Source: DATJLY01 sp963773665 (lineage in GTDB: Bacteria; Pseudomonadota; Alphaproteobacteria; ATCC43930; CGMCC-115725). Taken from it: a stretch of 64,000 bases of DNA. The notes under the pieces were generated by a model. That model was not told the DNA's origin. It did no database searches and saw nothing but the letters and a program-made list of their open reading frames with translations. A program made the translations under genes and the position numbers. The stretch covers positions 1 to 64,000 of the forward strand of contig CAVZBZ010000003.1 of assembly GCA_963773665.1 (NCBI GenBank), given 5' to 3'. Every line of letters begins with the position of its first letter. Within the stretch, counting starts at the first letter, position 1. Below are positions 22,465 to 30,815 of this stretch, one piece after another.

Positions 22465-23856
22465 TCACGCCAGCGACTTGACGATCTCCTCGGTCATCTT
22501 CTTGGCGTCGCCGAACAGCATCATCGTGTTGTCACGGTAGAACAGCTCGTTCTCGACGCCGGCATAGCCCGACGCCATCGAGCGCTTGACGAACAGCACG
22601 GTCTTCGCCTTCTCGACGTCGAGCACCGGCATGCCGTAGATCGGCGATTTTGGATCGGTCTTGGCAGCGGGGTTGGTCACGTCGTTGGCGCCGATGACGT
22701 AGGCGACATCGGTCGTCGCGAAGTCGCGGTTGATCTCGTCGAGCTCGAGCACCTCGTCGTAGGGCACGTTCGCCTCGGCCAGGAGCACGTTCATGTGGCC
22801 GGGCATGCGGCCCGCGACCGGGTGGATGGCATAGCGCACGTGGACGCCCTCGTGCTTCAGCACGTCGGCCATCTCGCGCAGCGCGTGCTGCGCCTGCGCC
22901 ACCGCCATGCCGTAGCCCGGCACGATGATGACCGAGCTTGCGTTCTTGAGGATGAAGGCCGCGTCCTCGGCGCTGCCCGCCTTGACCGAGCCCTTCTCGC
23001 TGGTGCTCGCCGCGATCGCCCCGCCCTCGGTGCCGAAGCCGCCGAGGATGACGTTGAAGATCGAGCGGTTCATGCCCTTGCACATGATGTAGCTGAGGAT
23101 CGCGCCCGAGGATCCGACGAGCGCGCCGGTGACGATGAGCGCGCTGTTGGCGAGCGTGAAGCCGATGCCGCACGCGGCCCAGCCGGAATACGAATTCAGC
23201 ATCGAGATCACGACCGGCATGTCGGCGCCGCCGATCGGCACGATGAGGAGCAGGCCCAAGGCCAGCGACAGCGCGACGATGATCCAGAACCCCGTGGCCG
23301 ACTGCGCCGCCACGAACCACACGACCGCCAGCACCAGCACGATGCCGATGAGCGCGTTCAGGGGATGCTGGCCCGGGAAGACGAGCGGCTTGCCGGTGAC
23401 GAGGCCCTGGAGCTTGGCGAACGCGACGATCGAGCCGGTGAAGGTGATGGCGCCGATGGCGGTGCCAAGCGACATCTCGACGAGGCTGGCGCGCTCGATC
23501 GCGCCGGCTATGCCGATGTGATAGTCGGCCGGCGCATAGAACGCCGCCGCCGCGACGCACACCGCGGCGAGGCCCACGAGGCTGTGGAAGGCGGCGACGA
23601 GCTGCGGCAGCGCCGTCATCTGGATGGTGCGCGCGATGTAGGCGCCGATCGCGCCGCCGATCACGATGCCGGCGAGGATGGTGCCGTAGCTCACGACGCC
23701 GGGCGACGCGAGCGTCGTGCCGACCGCGATCACCATGCCGGATATGCCGTAGACATTGCCGGCGCGCGCCGTCACGGGCGAGCTCAGGCCCCGGAGCGCG
23801 AGGATGAAGCAGACGGAGGCGACGAGGTAGAGAAGTGCTGCGAGATCGGGTGTCAC
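22465..23856 (-). CDS. pntB: NAD(P) transhydrogenase subunit beta
   Basis: A 463-residue inner-membrane subunit of proton-translocating transhydrogenase, which makes NADPH from NADH using the proton gradient. About nine membrane helices fill the first 270 residues (ALLYLVASVCFILALRGLSSP onward). The C-terminal NADP-binding domain III includes VIIVPGYGMAVAQAQHALRE, FAIHPVAGRMPGHMN-like AIHPVAGRMPGHMNVLLAEA, and GANDVTNPAAKTDP. It is the last gene of the pntAA-pntAB-pntB operon. Confidence 0.95.
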   Translation of the reverse strand: MTPDLAALLYLVASVCFILALRGLSSPVTARAGNVYGISGMVIAVGTTLASPGVVSYGTILAGIVIGGAIGAYIARTIQMTALPQLVAAFHSLVGLAAVCVAAAAFYAPADYHIGIAGAIERASLVEMSLGTAIGAITFTGSIVAFAKLQGLVTGKPLVFPGQHPLNALIGIVLVLAVVWFVAAQSATGFWIIVALSLALGLLLIVPIGGADMPVVISMLNSYSGWAACGIGFTLANSALIVTGALVGSSGAILSYIMCKGMNRSIFNVILGGFGTEGGAIAASTSEKGSVKAGSAEDAAFILKNASSVIIVPGYGMAVAQAQHALREMADVLKHEGVHVRYAIHPVAGRMPGHMNVLLAEANVPYDEVLELDEINRDFATTDVAYVIGANDVTNPAAKTDPKSPIYGMPVLDVEKAKTVLFVKRSMASGYAGVENELFYRDNTMMLFGDAKKMTEEIVKSLA

Positions 23857-23871
23857 GGGATCCGTCGCTCC

Positions 23872-24186
23872 TTAGGATTTCTTCTTGAACATCTGCAGCA
23901 TGCGCTGAGTGACGATGAAGCCGCCGAAGATGTTGATCGACGCGAGCACCACGGCGATGAAGCCCATCACCTTGGAGAAGCTCAAGCCCGCCGGCCCCGC
24001 GGCAATGAGCGCGCCGACGATGATGACGCTCGAGATCGCGTTGGTGACGCTCATCAGCGGCGAATGGAGCGCCGGCGTGACGCGCCAGACGACGTGGTAG
24101 CCCACGAACACGGCGAGCACGAAGACGGTGAAATAGAAGACGAAAGGATCGGGGACGCCGGCGGCGATCTCGGCCGCGTTCTGCAT
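23872..24186 (-). CDS. pntAB: NAD(P) transhydrogenase subunit alpha part 2
   Basis: A 104-residue membrane protein with three helices (DPFVFYFTVFVLAVFVGYHVV, SVIIVGALIAAGPAG, KVMGFIAVVLASINIFGGF) ending RMLQMFKKKS. It corresponds to the membrane part of the enterobacterial PntA, encoded separately as in most alphaproteobacteria. It starts 1 bp after the pntAA stop and 15 bp before pntB, forming one operon. Confidence 0.93.
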   Translation of the reverse strand: MQNAAEIAAGVPDPFVFYFTVFVLAVFVGYHVVWRVTPALHSPLMSVTNAISSVIIVGALIAAGPAGLSFSKVMGFIAVVLASINIFGGFIVTQRMLQMFKKKS

Positions 24187-24187
24187 T

Positions 24188-25342
24188 CTAGTCTCCTGCC
24201 GCGCGCGCGGGCTCTGAGGCGAATTGCGGATGGACGATGGCGCCGTCCCGCGTGAGAAGCGTCGCCTTCACGATCTCGTCGGACGGATCGATCTTCAGAT
24301 TCTTTTCCTTGTCGACGATGAGCGCGAGGAACGCCACGAGGTTCCGCGCGTAGAGCTGGCTCGCATCGACCGGGATGTGCGAGGGCACGTTGATGGGCCC
24401 CAGGATCGTGACGCCGCCCGGCGTCACCACGTTCTCGCCGGCGACGCTGCCTTCGACATTGCCGCCCTGCTCGACCGCAAGGTCGGCTATGACCGAGCCC
24501 GGCCGCATCTGCGCCACCATGTCGCGCGTGATGAGGATGGGCGCGCGCCGTCCGGGGACGAGCGCCGTGGTCAGGACGATGTCGATCTTCTTCAGCGCCT
24601 CGCCGATATGCTCGCGCTGGCGGCGGGCGAAATCCTCGCCCATCTCCTTGGCATAGCCGCCGGCCGTCTCCATCTGGCGCATCGCCTCGAGATCGACGAC
24701 CAGGAACGATGCGCCGAGGCTCTCGACCTGCTCCTTCGCGGCAAGCCGCACGTCGGTCGCCGAGACGATGGCCCCGAGGCGCCGCGCCGTCGCGATCGCC
24801 TGAAGCCCCGCGACACCGGTGCCCATGACGAGGACGCGCGCCGGCGGGATCGTGCCGGCGGCGGTCATCATCATCGGCAGCGCGCGTCCGAACGCGGTCG
24901 CCGCCTCGAGCACGATGCGATAGCCCGCGAGATTGGCCTGCGAGGACAAGACGTCCATCGACTGCGCGCGGGTGATGCGCGGCACGAGCTCCATGGCGAA
25001 GGCGGATATTCCGGCGCCGGCATAGCCAGCGATATCCTCGCCGTGTTGCAGCGGCGCCAGCATGCCGACAAGTACGGCGCCGCGCTTCATCGCGCGGAGC
25101 TCGTCGGGCAGCGGCCGCTGCACCTTAAGTACGATGTCGCCGGCGCCGAGCGCCTCGGCGGCGCTTGGCACGATCTGCGCGCCCGCGGCCTTGTACGCGT
25201 CGTCGGTGAAGGACGCGCCGTCGCCGGCGCCGCTTTCCACGATCGGCTCGAGCCCCATGCCGACGAGCCGCTTCACCGTATCGGGCGACGCCGCGACACG
25301 GCGCTCGTGCGCACGGCGCTCCTTCGGGACGCTGATCTTCAT
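24188..25342 (-). CDS. pntAA: NAD(P) transhydrogenase subunit alpha part 1 (NAD-binding)
   Basis: A 384-residue soluble domain I that binds NAD(H). It begins MKISVPKERRAHERRVAASP, shared with alanine dehydrogenase. RVLVMGTGVAGLQAIATARRLGAIV is the Rossmann loop. SQANLAGYRIVLEAA, the mobile-loop region GYAKEMGEDFARRQ and EQGGNVEGSVAGE are conserved. The start at 25342 is chosen because the family N-terminus begins there; the longer open frame upstream reads through repeat DNA. Confidence 0.93.
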   Translation of the reverse strand: MKISVPKERRAHERRVAASPDTVKRLVGMGLEPIVESGAGDGASFTDDAYKAAGAQIVPSAAEALGAGDIVLKVQRPLPDELRAMKRGAVLVGMLAPLQHGEDIAGYAGAGISAFAMELVPRITRAQSMDVLSSQANLAGYRIVLEAATAFGRALPMMMTAAGTIPPARVLVMGTGVAGLQAIATARRLGAIVSATDVRLAAKEQVESLGASFLVVDLEAMRQMETAGGYAKEMGEDFARRQREHIGEALKKIDIVLTTALVPGRRAPILITRDMVAQMRPGSVIADLAVEQGGNVEGSVAGENVVTPGGVTILGPINVPSHIPVDASQLYARNLVAFLALIVDKEKNLKIDPSDEIVKATLLTRDGAIVHPQFASEPARAAGD

Positions 25343-25439
25343 TCGGGCGAATATCCTTCGTGCGTGGTCCGCAGGCGCGCGAAACTGGCCGCGGCGCGTC
25401 GAGAAATAGCCAACCGGCTGCGCTTTGTGAAGGTTAAAG

Positions 25440-25525
25440 CGACACGCTTGCGTGTCGTCCCCGCGCAAGTGGGGACCCAGGGCAAGCGACGCGCGCGGGC
25501 CCTGGGCTCCCGCTTTCGCGGGAGC
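25440..25525. repeat. Compound REP/BIME-like palindromes upstream of pntAA
   Basis: Three nested palindromes occur here: CGACACG-CTTG-CGTGTCG, a GTCGTCCCCGCG / GTGGGGA arm with ACCCAGGGC, and GCCCTGGGCT followed by the perfect GCTCCCGC-TTTC-GCGGGAGC. The family (GTCGTCCCCGCGAAAGCGGGG) recurs near 39.26 kb. The element lies between the end of a small secreted-protein gene and the start of pntAA, both on the minus strand. Confidence 0.6.
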
Positions 25526-25536
25526 GACGAAGGGGG

Positions 25537-25776
25537 CTAATGGACGAGCGCCTGCGCGCGGACGAGGGCGTCGATGCAGTCGCGCTCGCGCCCGGCCTTG
25601 GCGTCGTTCTCGGCCTTGTCGAGCAGCAGCGTGAATTCGCGGCGCTGCGCTTCGTCGCCGATTGTGCTAAGGCGTTGGCGCGCGGCCTGGACCTCGCCGG
25701 CGCAGTCGGCCCGGGCGGCGGTCGCGCCGGACGCCGCCATTAACGAAACCGCGAGGGCGAGTGCCGCTCTTCTCAT
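25537..25776 (-). CDS. Small secreted protein of unknown function
   Basis: A 79-residue protein with a clear signal peptide (MRRAALALAVSLMAASGATAARA, cleavage before DC). The mature part of about 55 residues is helical (EVQAARQRLSTIGDEAQRRE, FTLLLDKAENDAKAG) and contains two cysteines, consistent with one disulfide in the periplasm. It is divergent from the ECF sigma gene. No family is recognised; TPR-like or LTXXQ-like helical secreted proteins are possibilities. Confidence 0.5.
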   Translation of the reverse strand: MRRAALALAVSLMAASGATAARADCAGEVQAARQRLSTIGDEAQRREFTLLLDKAENDAKAGRERDCIDALVRAQALVH

Positions 25777-25832
25777 CCGTTAACCCCATGTTAAGCGCGC
25801 TGGGACGGCCAGCCCGAGCTCCCGAGCGCCAG

Positions 25833-25857
25833 GGAATAAAGCCAATCGCCACCCGTT
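25833..25857 (+). promoter_or_regulatory. Candidate EcfG-type stress promoter before the ECF sigma gene
   Basis: GGAAT, 16 bp and CGTT match the alphaproteobacterial general-stress consensus GGAAC-N16-17-CGTT with one mismatch. It lies about 53 bp upstream of the sigma factor ATG. This could mean control by EcfG or autoregulation by the encoded sigma factor. Confidence 0.45.
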
Positions 25858-25909
25858 GTCACCTTGTCTGGTCAGGTCGAGCCGTCCCGGGGAGCCCGGT
25901 TTTGGCGCG

Positions 25910-26437
25910 ATGAGTGCGTCCTTTAGCGACCAGCTCATCGCCGTCCTCCCGAGGCTGAGGCGGTTCGCGCGCGGGCTTGCGGGCACCGCCGCCGAGGCCG
26001 ACGACCTGGTTCAGGCGGCGTGCGAGAGGGCGCTGGCGCGCGCGCACCAGTTTCAGGAGGGGACACGGTTCGACAGCTGGATGTTTCGCATCGTGCAGAC
26101 GATCTGGATCGATCAGATCCGCGCGCGCGACGTGCGGCGGGAAGGGGCCGAGGATGAAGGACTGCAGATCGGGACCGATGAATCGGTCCGGCGCGCCGAG
26201 GCGCGGATCGCCTTGACGGAGGTCCGCACCGTGCTGCGCCAGCTTCCTCCCGATCAGCGGACGGCGCTCCTTCTCGTGACGGTGGATGGGTTGAGTTATA
26301 AGGAGGCGGCGGAGGTCGTCGATGTTCCGGTGGGGACGATCATGAGCCGGCTGGCACGCGCCCGCGTCGCGTTGGCGGAAAAGCTTGAGGCGGGAGGCGC
26401 TCTCCAGAGGAGCGTGGATGATGCAGAGGCCGAGTGA
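25910..26437 (+). CDS. ECF-type RNA polymerase sigma factor
   Basis: A 175-residue sigma-70 family factor with only regions 2 and 4. Region 2: LPRLRRFARGLAGTAAEADDLVQAACERAL and RFDSWMFRIVQTIWIDQIRAR. Region 4: LRQLPPDQRTALLLVTVDGLSYKEAAEVVDVPVGTIMSRLARARV, with the SYKEAA and VGTIMSRL helix-turn-helix. The downstream membrane protein, overlapping by 20 bp, is its likely anti-sigma factor. A GGAAT-N16-CGTT element is upstream. The regulon is unknown. Confidence 0.88.
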   Translation: MSASFSDQLIAVLPRLRRFARGLAGTAAEADDLVQAACERALARAHQFQEGTRFDSWMFRIVQTIWIDQIRARDVRREGAEDEGLQIGTDESVRRAEARIALTEVRTVLRQLPPDQRTALLLVTVDGLSYKEAAEVVDVPVGTIMSRLARARVALAEKLEAGGALQRSVDDAEAE

Positions 26438-27257
26438 CGAGAAGCTGATCGCTTATCTCGACGGCGAGCTCCCCGAGAGCGAGCGCGCCGAGATAGCGTC
26501 CGCGCTCGAGCACGATGCGGAGCTGCGCTTCGCGGCGCAGCGGCTCGGCGAGAGCGCGGCGCTCCTGCGCGCGGCGCTCGACGAGGTGCTGCGCGAGCCG
26601 CTGCCGGCGCGCCTCATCGCCGCCGCGCGCGGCGAGACCACCAGGGTTGTGAGCATCGCGCTCCGCGTCAAGCGCGCCATGGTCGAGCAGCGGCGCTGGT
26701 GGATCGGCGTGCCGGTCGCGGCCTCGCTCATGGGCCTGATGATCGGCGGCGGATTGGGATATTTCGCCGGCGACGAGCAGGGCACGACCGCGGCCGAGCA
26801 GGCGCAGGCCGACCTCGCGGCGCGCAGTTGGCTCGACAACATCGCCGGATATCACAAGCTCTTCGTCAATGCCGGCGCTGGCGACACCGGCCTCGCCGAC
26901 GTTCCGGCCAACGCTGACGATGCGCGCAAGGGGTCGCAAAAGCTGCCCGCCGATTTCCGCATGCCGAACCTCAAGCCGTGGGGCCTCGTGTTCCAGGGCG
27001 CGCGCTTCCTCATCGTCGAGGGCCGCCCGGCGACGCAGCTCTTCTACACGACGGACAACAAGGCACTGGGGCCGATCACGCTCGTCGTGGGATCCTCGTC
27101 GAAGCCCGATCTCGCGCCGACCTTCGATCATCGCGAGGATCTGAACGTGCTCTACTGGCGCCACCACGGCCACGCCTACGCGCTCGTCGGCACGGCCGAC
27201 ATCGGCTATCTCTGGAACATCGCCAACGACATCGCCTGGCAGCTCGACGCGATCTAA
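26418..27257 (+). CDS. Transmembrane anti-sigma factor
   Basis: A 279-residue protein. The cytoplasmic N-terminus RPSDEKLIAYLDGELPESERAEI is a typical anti-sigma domain opening (LxAYLDGEL), but without the zinc-binding HxxxCxxC. One membrane helix lies at about residues 93-115 (GVPVAASLMGLMIGGGLGYFAG), then a periplasmic domain of about 160 residues (PNLKPWGLVFQGARFLIVEG, LFYTTDNKALGPITLVVGSS, YWRHHGHAYALVG). The start codons ATG ATG lie inside the sigma gene, so translation is coupled. The signal sensed outside is unknown. Confidence 0.83.
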   Translation: MMQRPSDEKLIAYLDGELPESERAEIASALEHDAELRFAAQRLGESAALLRAALDEVLREPLPARLIAAARGETTRVVSIALRVKRAMVEQRRWWIGVPVAASLMGLMIGGGLGYFAGDEQGTTAAEQAQADLAARSWLDNIAGYHKLFVNAGAGDTGLADVPANADDARKGSQKLPADFRMPNLKPWGLVFQGARFLIVEGRPATQLFYTTDNKALGPITLVVGSSSKPDLAPTFDHREDLNVLYWRHHGHAYALVGTADIGYLWNIANDIAWQLDAI

Positions 27258-27652
27258 CCTCCCAAATGCCGGGACGCGAAGGCAAGCGGCAAGAGCTCGC
27301 CGAGCGTGACGCGGCGCGCGGTCCCTGCCGTTGTCGCAAGGTCGATGGCCGTATCCGGCCCGGCGAATTCGGCGATGCGCTGGCGGCAGCCGCCGCACGG
27401 CGGCGCGGGCTCCGCGCCCTCGCTCACCACCGCCATCGCCACGATTCGGCGCGCGCCCGACGCCACCATCGCGGCGATCGCCGCGGCCTCGGCGCAAAGC
27501 CCTTCCGGATATGAGACGTTCTCGACATTGGCGCCGACATGGATGTGGCCGTCCTCGGCGCGGAGCGCGGCGCCGATCTTGAGGCGCGAGTAGGGCGCAT
27601 AGGCGTTCTCGCGCACGCTCATCGCCGCCGCGATCAGGGCCTCGTCGGGCAT
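27254..27652 (-). CDS. cdd: Cytidine deaminase
   Basis: A 132-residue zinc enzyme of pyrimidine salvage. ENAYAPYSRLKIGAAL is the family opening. VENVSYPEGLCAEAAAI contains the CAE zinc/proton-shuttle motif, and PPCGGCRQRIAEF the PCxxC zinc cysteines. This is the small tetrameric class. The ATG preceded by AAGGAGGG is preferred over a GTG two codons upstream. Its stop overlaps the convergent anti-sigma stop. Confidence 0.93.
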   Translation of the reverse strand: MPDEALIAAAMSVRENAYAPYSRLKIGAALRAEDGHIHVGANVENVSYPEGLCAEAAAIAAMVASGARRIVAMAVVSEGAEPAPPCGGCRQRIAEFAGPDTAIDLATTAGTARRVTLGELLPLAFASRHLGG

Positions 27653-27749
27653 CGGCACCCTCCTTGGGTCTCAAGGCATGCGCCGCTATGATGCGCCCTA
27701 CGCGGGGCCGTGTCATGAATATGAAAGCCGCAACCTCGAGCAGGCCGCG

Positions 27750-28949
27750 ATGAGGCAAGCGTCGCCCGCCGTCGAACTGGCGCCGCGCGCGGCCGATGCG
27801 GCCAAGGCGGCTGCGTCCACGCGCGACCTGCGGCTCGATTTCTTTCGCGGCCTGTCGCTGTTCTTCATCTTCATCGATCACATCCCCGAGAACCTGCTCT
27901 CCTATTTCACGCTCCATTCGATCGCGTTCTGCGACGCAGCCGAGGTGTTCATCTTCATCTCGGGCTATACCGCGGCGCTCGTCTATGGCGCGAGCCTCAG
28001 GCGCAGCGGCCCGCTGCTTGCGATCGCGCAGATCTATCGCCGCGTGTGGCAGCTCTATGTCGCGCACGTCTTCCTGTTCGTCATCTTCATCGCCGAGGTG
28101 TCGTACACGCTGATCGCGGTGCAAAGTCCCATGTATGCCGAGGAGCTTGGCGTCGGCGATTTCCTCAAGGAGCCGCACATCGCGGTCATCCGCGCGCTGA
28201 TGCTGCAATTCCAGCCGCCGTTCCTCGACATCCTGCCGCTCTACATCGTGCTGCTCGGGACGTTTCCGCTGGTGCTGCTCGCGCTCGAGGCAAGCCCGGT
28301 GCTGACATGCCTCGCCTCGGCGGTGCTCTATGCGCTGACGCTGAAGCGCGGCTTTGCGCTCCACACCTATCCCGCGCACCAGGCGTGGTTCTTCAATCCG
28401 CTCGCCTGGCAGTTCCTGTTCGTGATCGGCGCAACCTGCGGCCACGCCCGCGCGCGCGGCATCGTGCCGCTGCCGATCCCGCGCTGGGTCACGCTGGGCG
28501 CGGTCGCGCTGACCGCGTTCGTGGCGGTCGTCAGCCTGACGTGGATGGCGCACTGGTGGTACGATCCCTTTCCGCCGCTCTTCCTGCGGCTGTGGAACGA
28601 GACGCTCGACAAGACCAACCTGGCGCCATTGCGGCTCCTGAGCTTTCTCTCGCTCGCAGGCGCTACGCTGTATTTCGTCAAGCGCGACAGCATCTTTCTC
28701 GCAGGACGCGCGGCGCGACCGGTGATCATCTGCGGCCAGAATTCCCTCTACATCTTCTGCCTCGGCATCGTGCTTTCGGTGCTCGGCCACTTCGTGCTGG
28801 CCGAAAGCAACTCGCGCTTCGCCATGCAGATCGCGGTGAACGCCGTCGGCATCGCGCTGATGATCGGCACGGCCGCGGTCCTGCAATGGTTCAAGACCGC
28901 GTCGCGCCGGCCTCCCGCCGCGCCCGGCCGCGCGGTCCCTTCGGAGTAA
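27750..28949 (+). CDS. opgC: OpgC-family membrane acyltransferase (glucan succinylation type)
   Basis: A protein of about 399 residues with roughly ten membrane helices. It begins RDLRLDFFRGLSLFFIFIDHIPENLLSYF and continues FCDAAEVFIFISGYTAALVYG, the signature of the OpgC/acyltransferase-3-like family that adds succinyl groups to osmoregulated periplasmic glucans. The frame is open from 27678; the ATG at 27750 is equally good. It is followed within 4 bp by two SGNH hydrolase genes, which suggests membrane acyl transfer combined with periplasmic esterase or transferase steps on one glycan. Confidence 0.83.
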   Translation: MRQASPAVELAPRAADAAKAAASTRDLRLDFFRGLSLFFIFIDHIPENLLSYFTLHSIAFCDAAEVFIFISGYTAALVYGASLRRSGPLLAIAQIYRRVWQLYVAHVFLFVIFIAEVSYTLIAVQSPMYAEELGVGDFLKEPHIAVIRALMLQFQPPFLDILPLYIVLLGTFPLVLLALEASPVLTCLASAVLYALTLKRGFALHTYPAHQAWFFNPLAWQFLFVIGATCGHARARGIVPLPIPRWVTLGAVALTAFVAVVSLTWMAHWWYDPFPPLFLRLWNETLDKTNLAPLRLLSFLSLAGATLYFVKRDSIFLAGRAARPVIICGQNSLYIFCLGIVLSVLGHFVLAESNSRFAMQIAVNAVGIALMIGTAAVLQWFKTASRRPPAAPGRAVPSE

Positions 28950-28952
28950 AGC

Positions 28953-29708
28953 ATGATCCGCGCCTCGCACCTTCTGCTCGGGCTCTCGCTCGCGTGCGGC
29001 CTCGCGGCGGGGGCGGCGCGCGCCGCCGATCAGCCCGTCGCCCCCAACTGCGCGCTGCCGCACGAGATCGTCGAAGACGATCCGAAGCTCGCGCTCACCG
29101 CCGAGCGGCTGCGCGCCAAGCAGCCGATCACGATCGTCGCGATCGGCGGCGCCTCGACCGCGGGGACCGCCGCCGGCGACGGCGGCGAACGGGGCTATCC
29201 GCACGAGCTCGAAGAGGCGCTGCGCCGCCGCCACCCCGGCGTCGCGATCACCGTCGTCAACGAGGGCGTGCCGCGCCAGACGACCGAGGAGATGATCCAG
29301 CGCTTCGACAAGGACGTGGTGTCGGCCCGCCCGACCCTCGTCATCTGGGAGACGGGCACGGTCGATGCCGTGCGGAGCAACGATGTCGATGCTTTTGCCG
29401 CTGCGGTGCAAGATGGAATTGCTGCGCTGCGGCAACACAATTTTGACATCATGCTCGTAGATATGCAGTACAACCCGAGCACCGGATCCGTGATCGACTT
29501 CGAGCCGTATCTGGAAGCGCTGCAACATACGGCGGATCTTTCGGACGTCTATCTCTTCAAGCGGTTCGAGGCGATGAAGTACTGGAGCGAGAACGGCGTG
29601 TTCAATTTCGTCGATGTGCCGAAGGATGCGCGCGTTCGCCTCGCGCGCGACGTTTACCGCTGTCTCGGCGAGGCCATGGCGGAAGCGATCGATTATGCGG
29701 CGGAGTGA
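28953..29708 (+). CDS. SGNH/GDSL hydrolase-like secreted protein, catalytic His missing
   Basis: A 251-residue protein with a signal peptide (MIRASHLLLGLSLACGLAAG, cleavage near ARAA). Block I reads TIVAIGGASTAGTAAG, keeping the nucleophile serine. Block III reads VIWETGTVDAV, with Thr where SGNH enzymes have Asn. Block V reads VPKDARVRLARDVYRCL; compared with the neighbour (DRLHMTDASYDCL), the catalytic histidine is replaced by arginine. It may be a non-catalytic partner. It lies directly after opgC and overlaps the next SGNH gene by 14 bp. Confidence 0.75.
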   Translation: MIRASHLLLGLSLACGLAAGAARAADQPVAPNCALPHEIVEDDPKLALTAERLRAKQPITIVAIGGASTAGTAAGDGGERGYPHELEEALRRRHPGVAITVVNEGVPRQTTEEMIQRFDKDVVSARPTLVIWETGTVDAVRSNDVDAFAAAVQDGIAALRQHNFDIMLVDMQYNPSTGSVIDFEPYLEALQHTADLSDVYLFKRFEAMKYWSENGVFNFVDVPKDARVRLARDVYRCLGEAMAEAIDYAAE

Positions 29709-30513
29709 CGCGAGACAAGGGCGCGGCGCCTTTGTCGCGGTGCTGCTCATCGCCTTCGCGGCGGCGGCCGCGGTCGTGCTTGCGCCGGCCGGGCGCAGGG
29801 CAAGCGCCGCGGGCGACCGGTGCGGCGCACCCGACGACATGGTGACGCTCGACCACCCGCTGCCGCACGTGGCGGCGCGGATCGCCGCCGGCGGCACGCT
29901 CACGGTCGTGGCGCTCGGCTCGTCCTCGACGTTCGGGACCGGCGCGACAGGGCCCCAGCACAGCTATCCGACGCGGCTCCGGGCGTTCCTCGCGGCGCGC
30001 TTTCCCGGCGTTGGCGTGCGTGTCGTCAATCGCGGCGTCGGCGGCGAGGAAGCGCCGGCGATGGCGGCGCGCATCGACCGCGACGTGCTCGCCGAAGCGC
30101 CCGACCTCGTCATCTGGCAGGTCGGCACCAACGGCGTGCTGAGGGACGACGACCCGGCCGCGATCGGCGCGGCGGTCAGCGACGGCATCCGGCGGATCAG
30201 GGAAGCGGGCGCCGACGTGATGATCATGAACCTGCAATACGCGCCGGCCATGCTGCAGCATCCGCGCTACCGCGACATGCTGCACGTGCTCGACGCGGTG
30301 GCCTATGCCGACGACGTATCGGTCTTTCCGCGCTTTGCCATGATGCGCCATTGGGCCGATGAAGGGCTCATGCCGCTTGGCCTCATGCTCGCGCGCGACC
30401 GGCTGCACATGACGGACGCGAGCTACGACTGCCTGGCGCGGCAGGTGGCAAGCAGCATCGAGGCGGCCGCGTCGCTGCCGGACACGCCCGAGCAGGTCGC
30501 GGCCAAGCTCTGA
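29695..30513 (+). CDS. SGNH/GDSL hydrolase family secreted protein
   Basis: A 272-residue protein with an N-terminal hydrophobic signal or anchor (VAVLLIAFAAAAAVVLAPAG). Block I: VVALGSSSTFGTGATGPQHSYP with the nucleophile Ser. Block II: VNRGVGGEEA. Block III: VIWQVGTNGVL with the GTN motif. Block V: DRLHMTDASY with the catalytic D-H. All SGNH residues are therefore present. It is a paralogue of the gene just upstream. Likely a periplasmic esterase or O-acyltransferase acting on a glycan, by context with OpgC. Confidence 0.8.
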   Translation: MRRSDARQGRGAFVAVLLIAFAAAAAVVLAPAGRRASAAGDRCGAPDDMVTLDHPLPHVAARIAAGGTLTVVALGSSSTFGTGATGPQHSYPTRLRAFLAARFPGVGVRVVNRGVGGEEAPAMAARIDRDVLAEAPDLVIWQVGTNGVLRDDDPAAIGAAVSDGIRRIREAGADVMIMNLQYAPAMLQHPRYRDMLHVLDAVAYADDVSVFPRFAMMRHWADEGLMPLGLMLARDRLHMTDASYDCLARQVASSIEAAASLPDTPEQVAAKL

Positions 30514-30516
30514 GCG

Positions 30517-30798
30517 CTACTGTCCGAGACGGCCGAACGCGCCGAACGTGGTACGCGAGAGCAGCATCAGCATGAAGATACGCTCGTCGTCGGGCTTTGC
30601 CGCCGCGAAAAGGTGCGGCGGCGGAACGTTGGCGGCGGGATCGATGCGCGGCGGCAGGCTCGATCCTTCCTGCGGCATCGCGAGCGCGGCGGTGCCGCCG
30701 GGCGCCCCTTGCTCGCCTTCGGCCCGGGCCGCACCCGACAGCGCCATCGCCAGAAGGAGCGGCAGCAGCGGCGTTGCGATCGGGGCGCGCGGCGTCAT
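30517..30798 (-). CDS. Small secreted protein downstream of the export lipoprotein
   Basis: A 93-residue protein with a signal peptide (LLPLLLAMALSGAARAEGEQ) and a proline-rich mature part (SSLPPRIDPAANVPPPHLFA), ending in DDERIFMLMLLSRTTFGAFG. No family is recognised. It starts 17 bp after the wza-like gene stop on the same strand, so the two are probably cotranscribed. Confidence 0.5.
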   Translation of the reverse strand: MTPRAPIATPLLPLLLAMALSGAARAEGEQGAPGGTAALAMPQEGSSLPPRIDPAANVPPPHLFAAAKPDDERIFMLMLLSRTTFGAFGRLGQ

Positions 30799-30815
30799 TG
30801 CCGTACTAACGCTCC

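Noticed and set aside
26340..29903. Very long minus-strand open frame (over 1100 codons) opposite the sigma, cdd and opgC genes
   Set aside because: It is low-complexity and Arg/Asp/His-rich, overlaps well-supported genes on both strands and has no recognisable fold.
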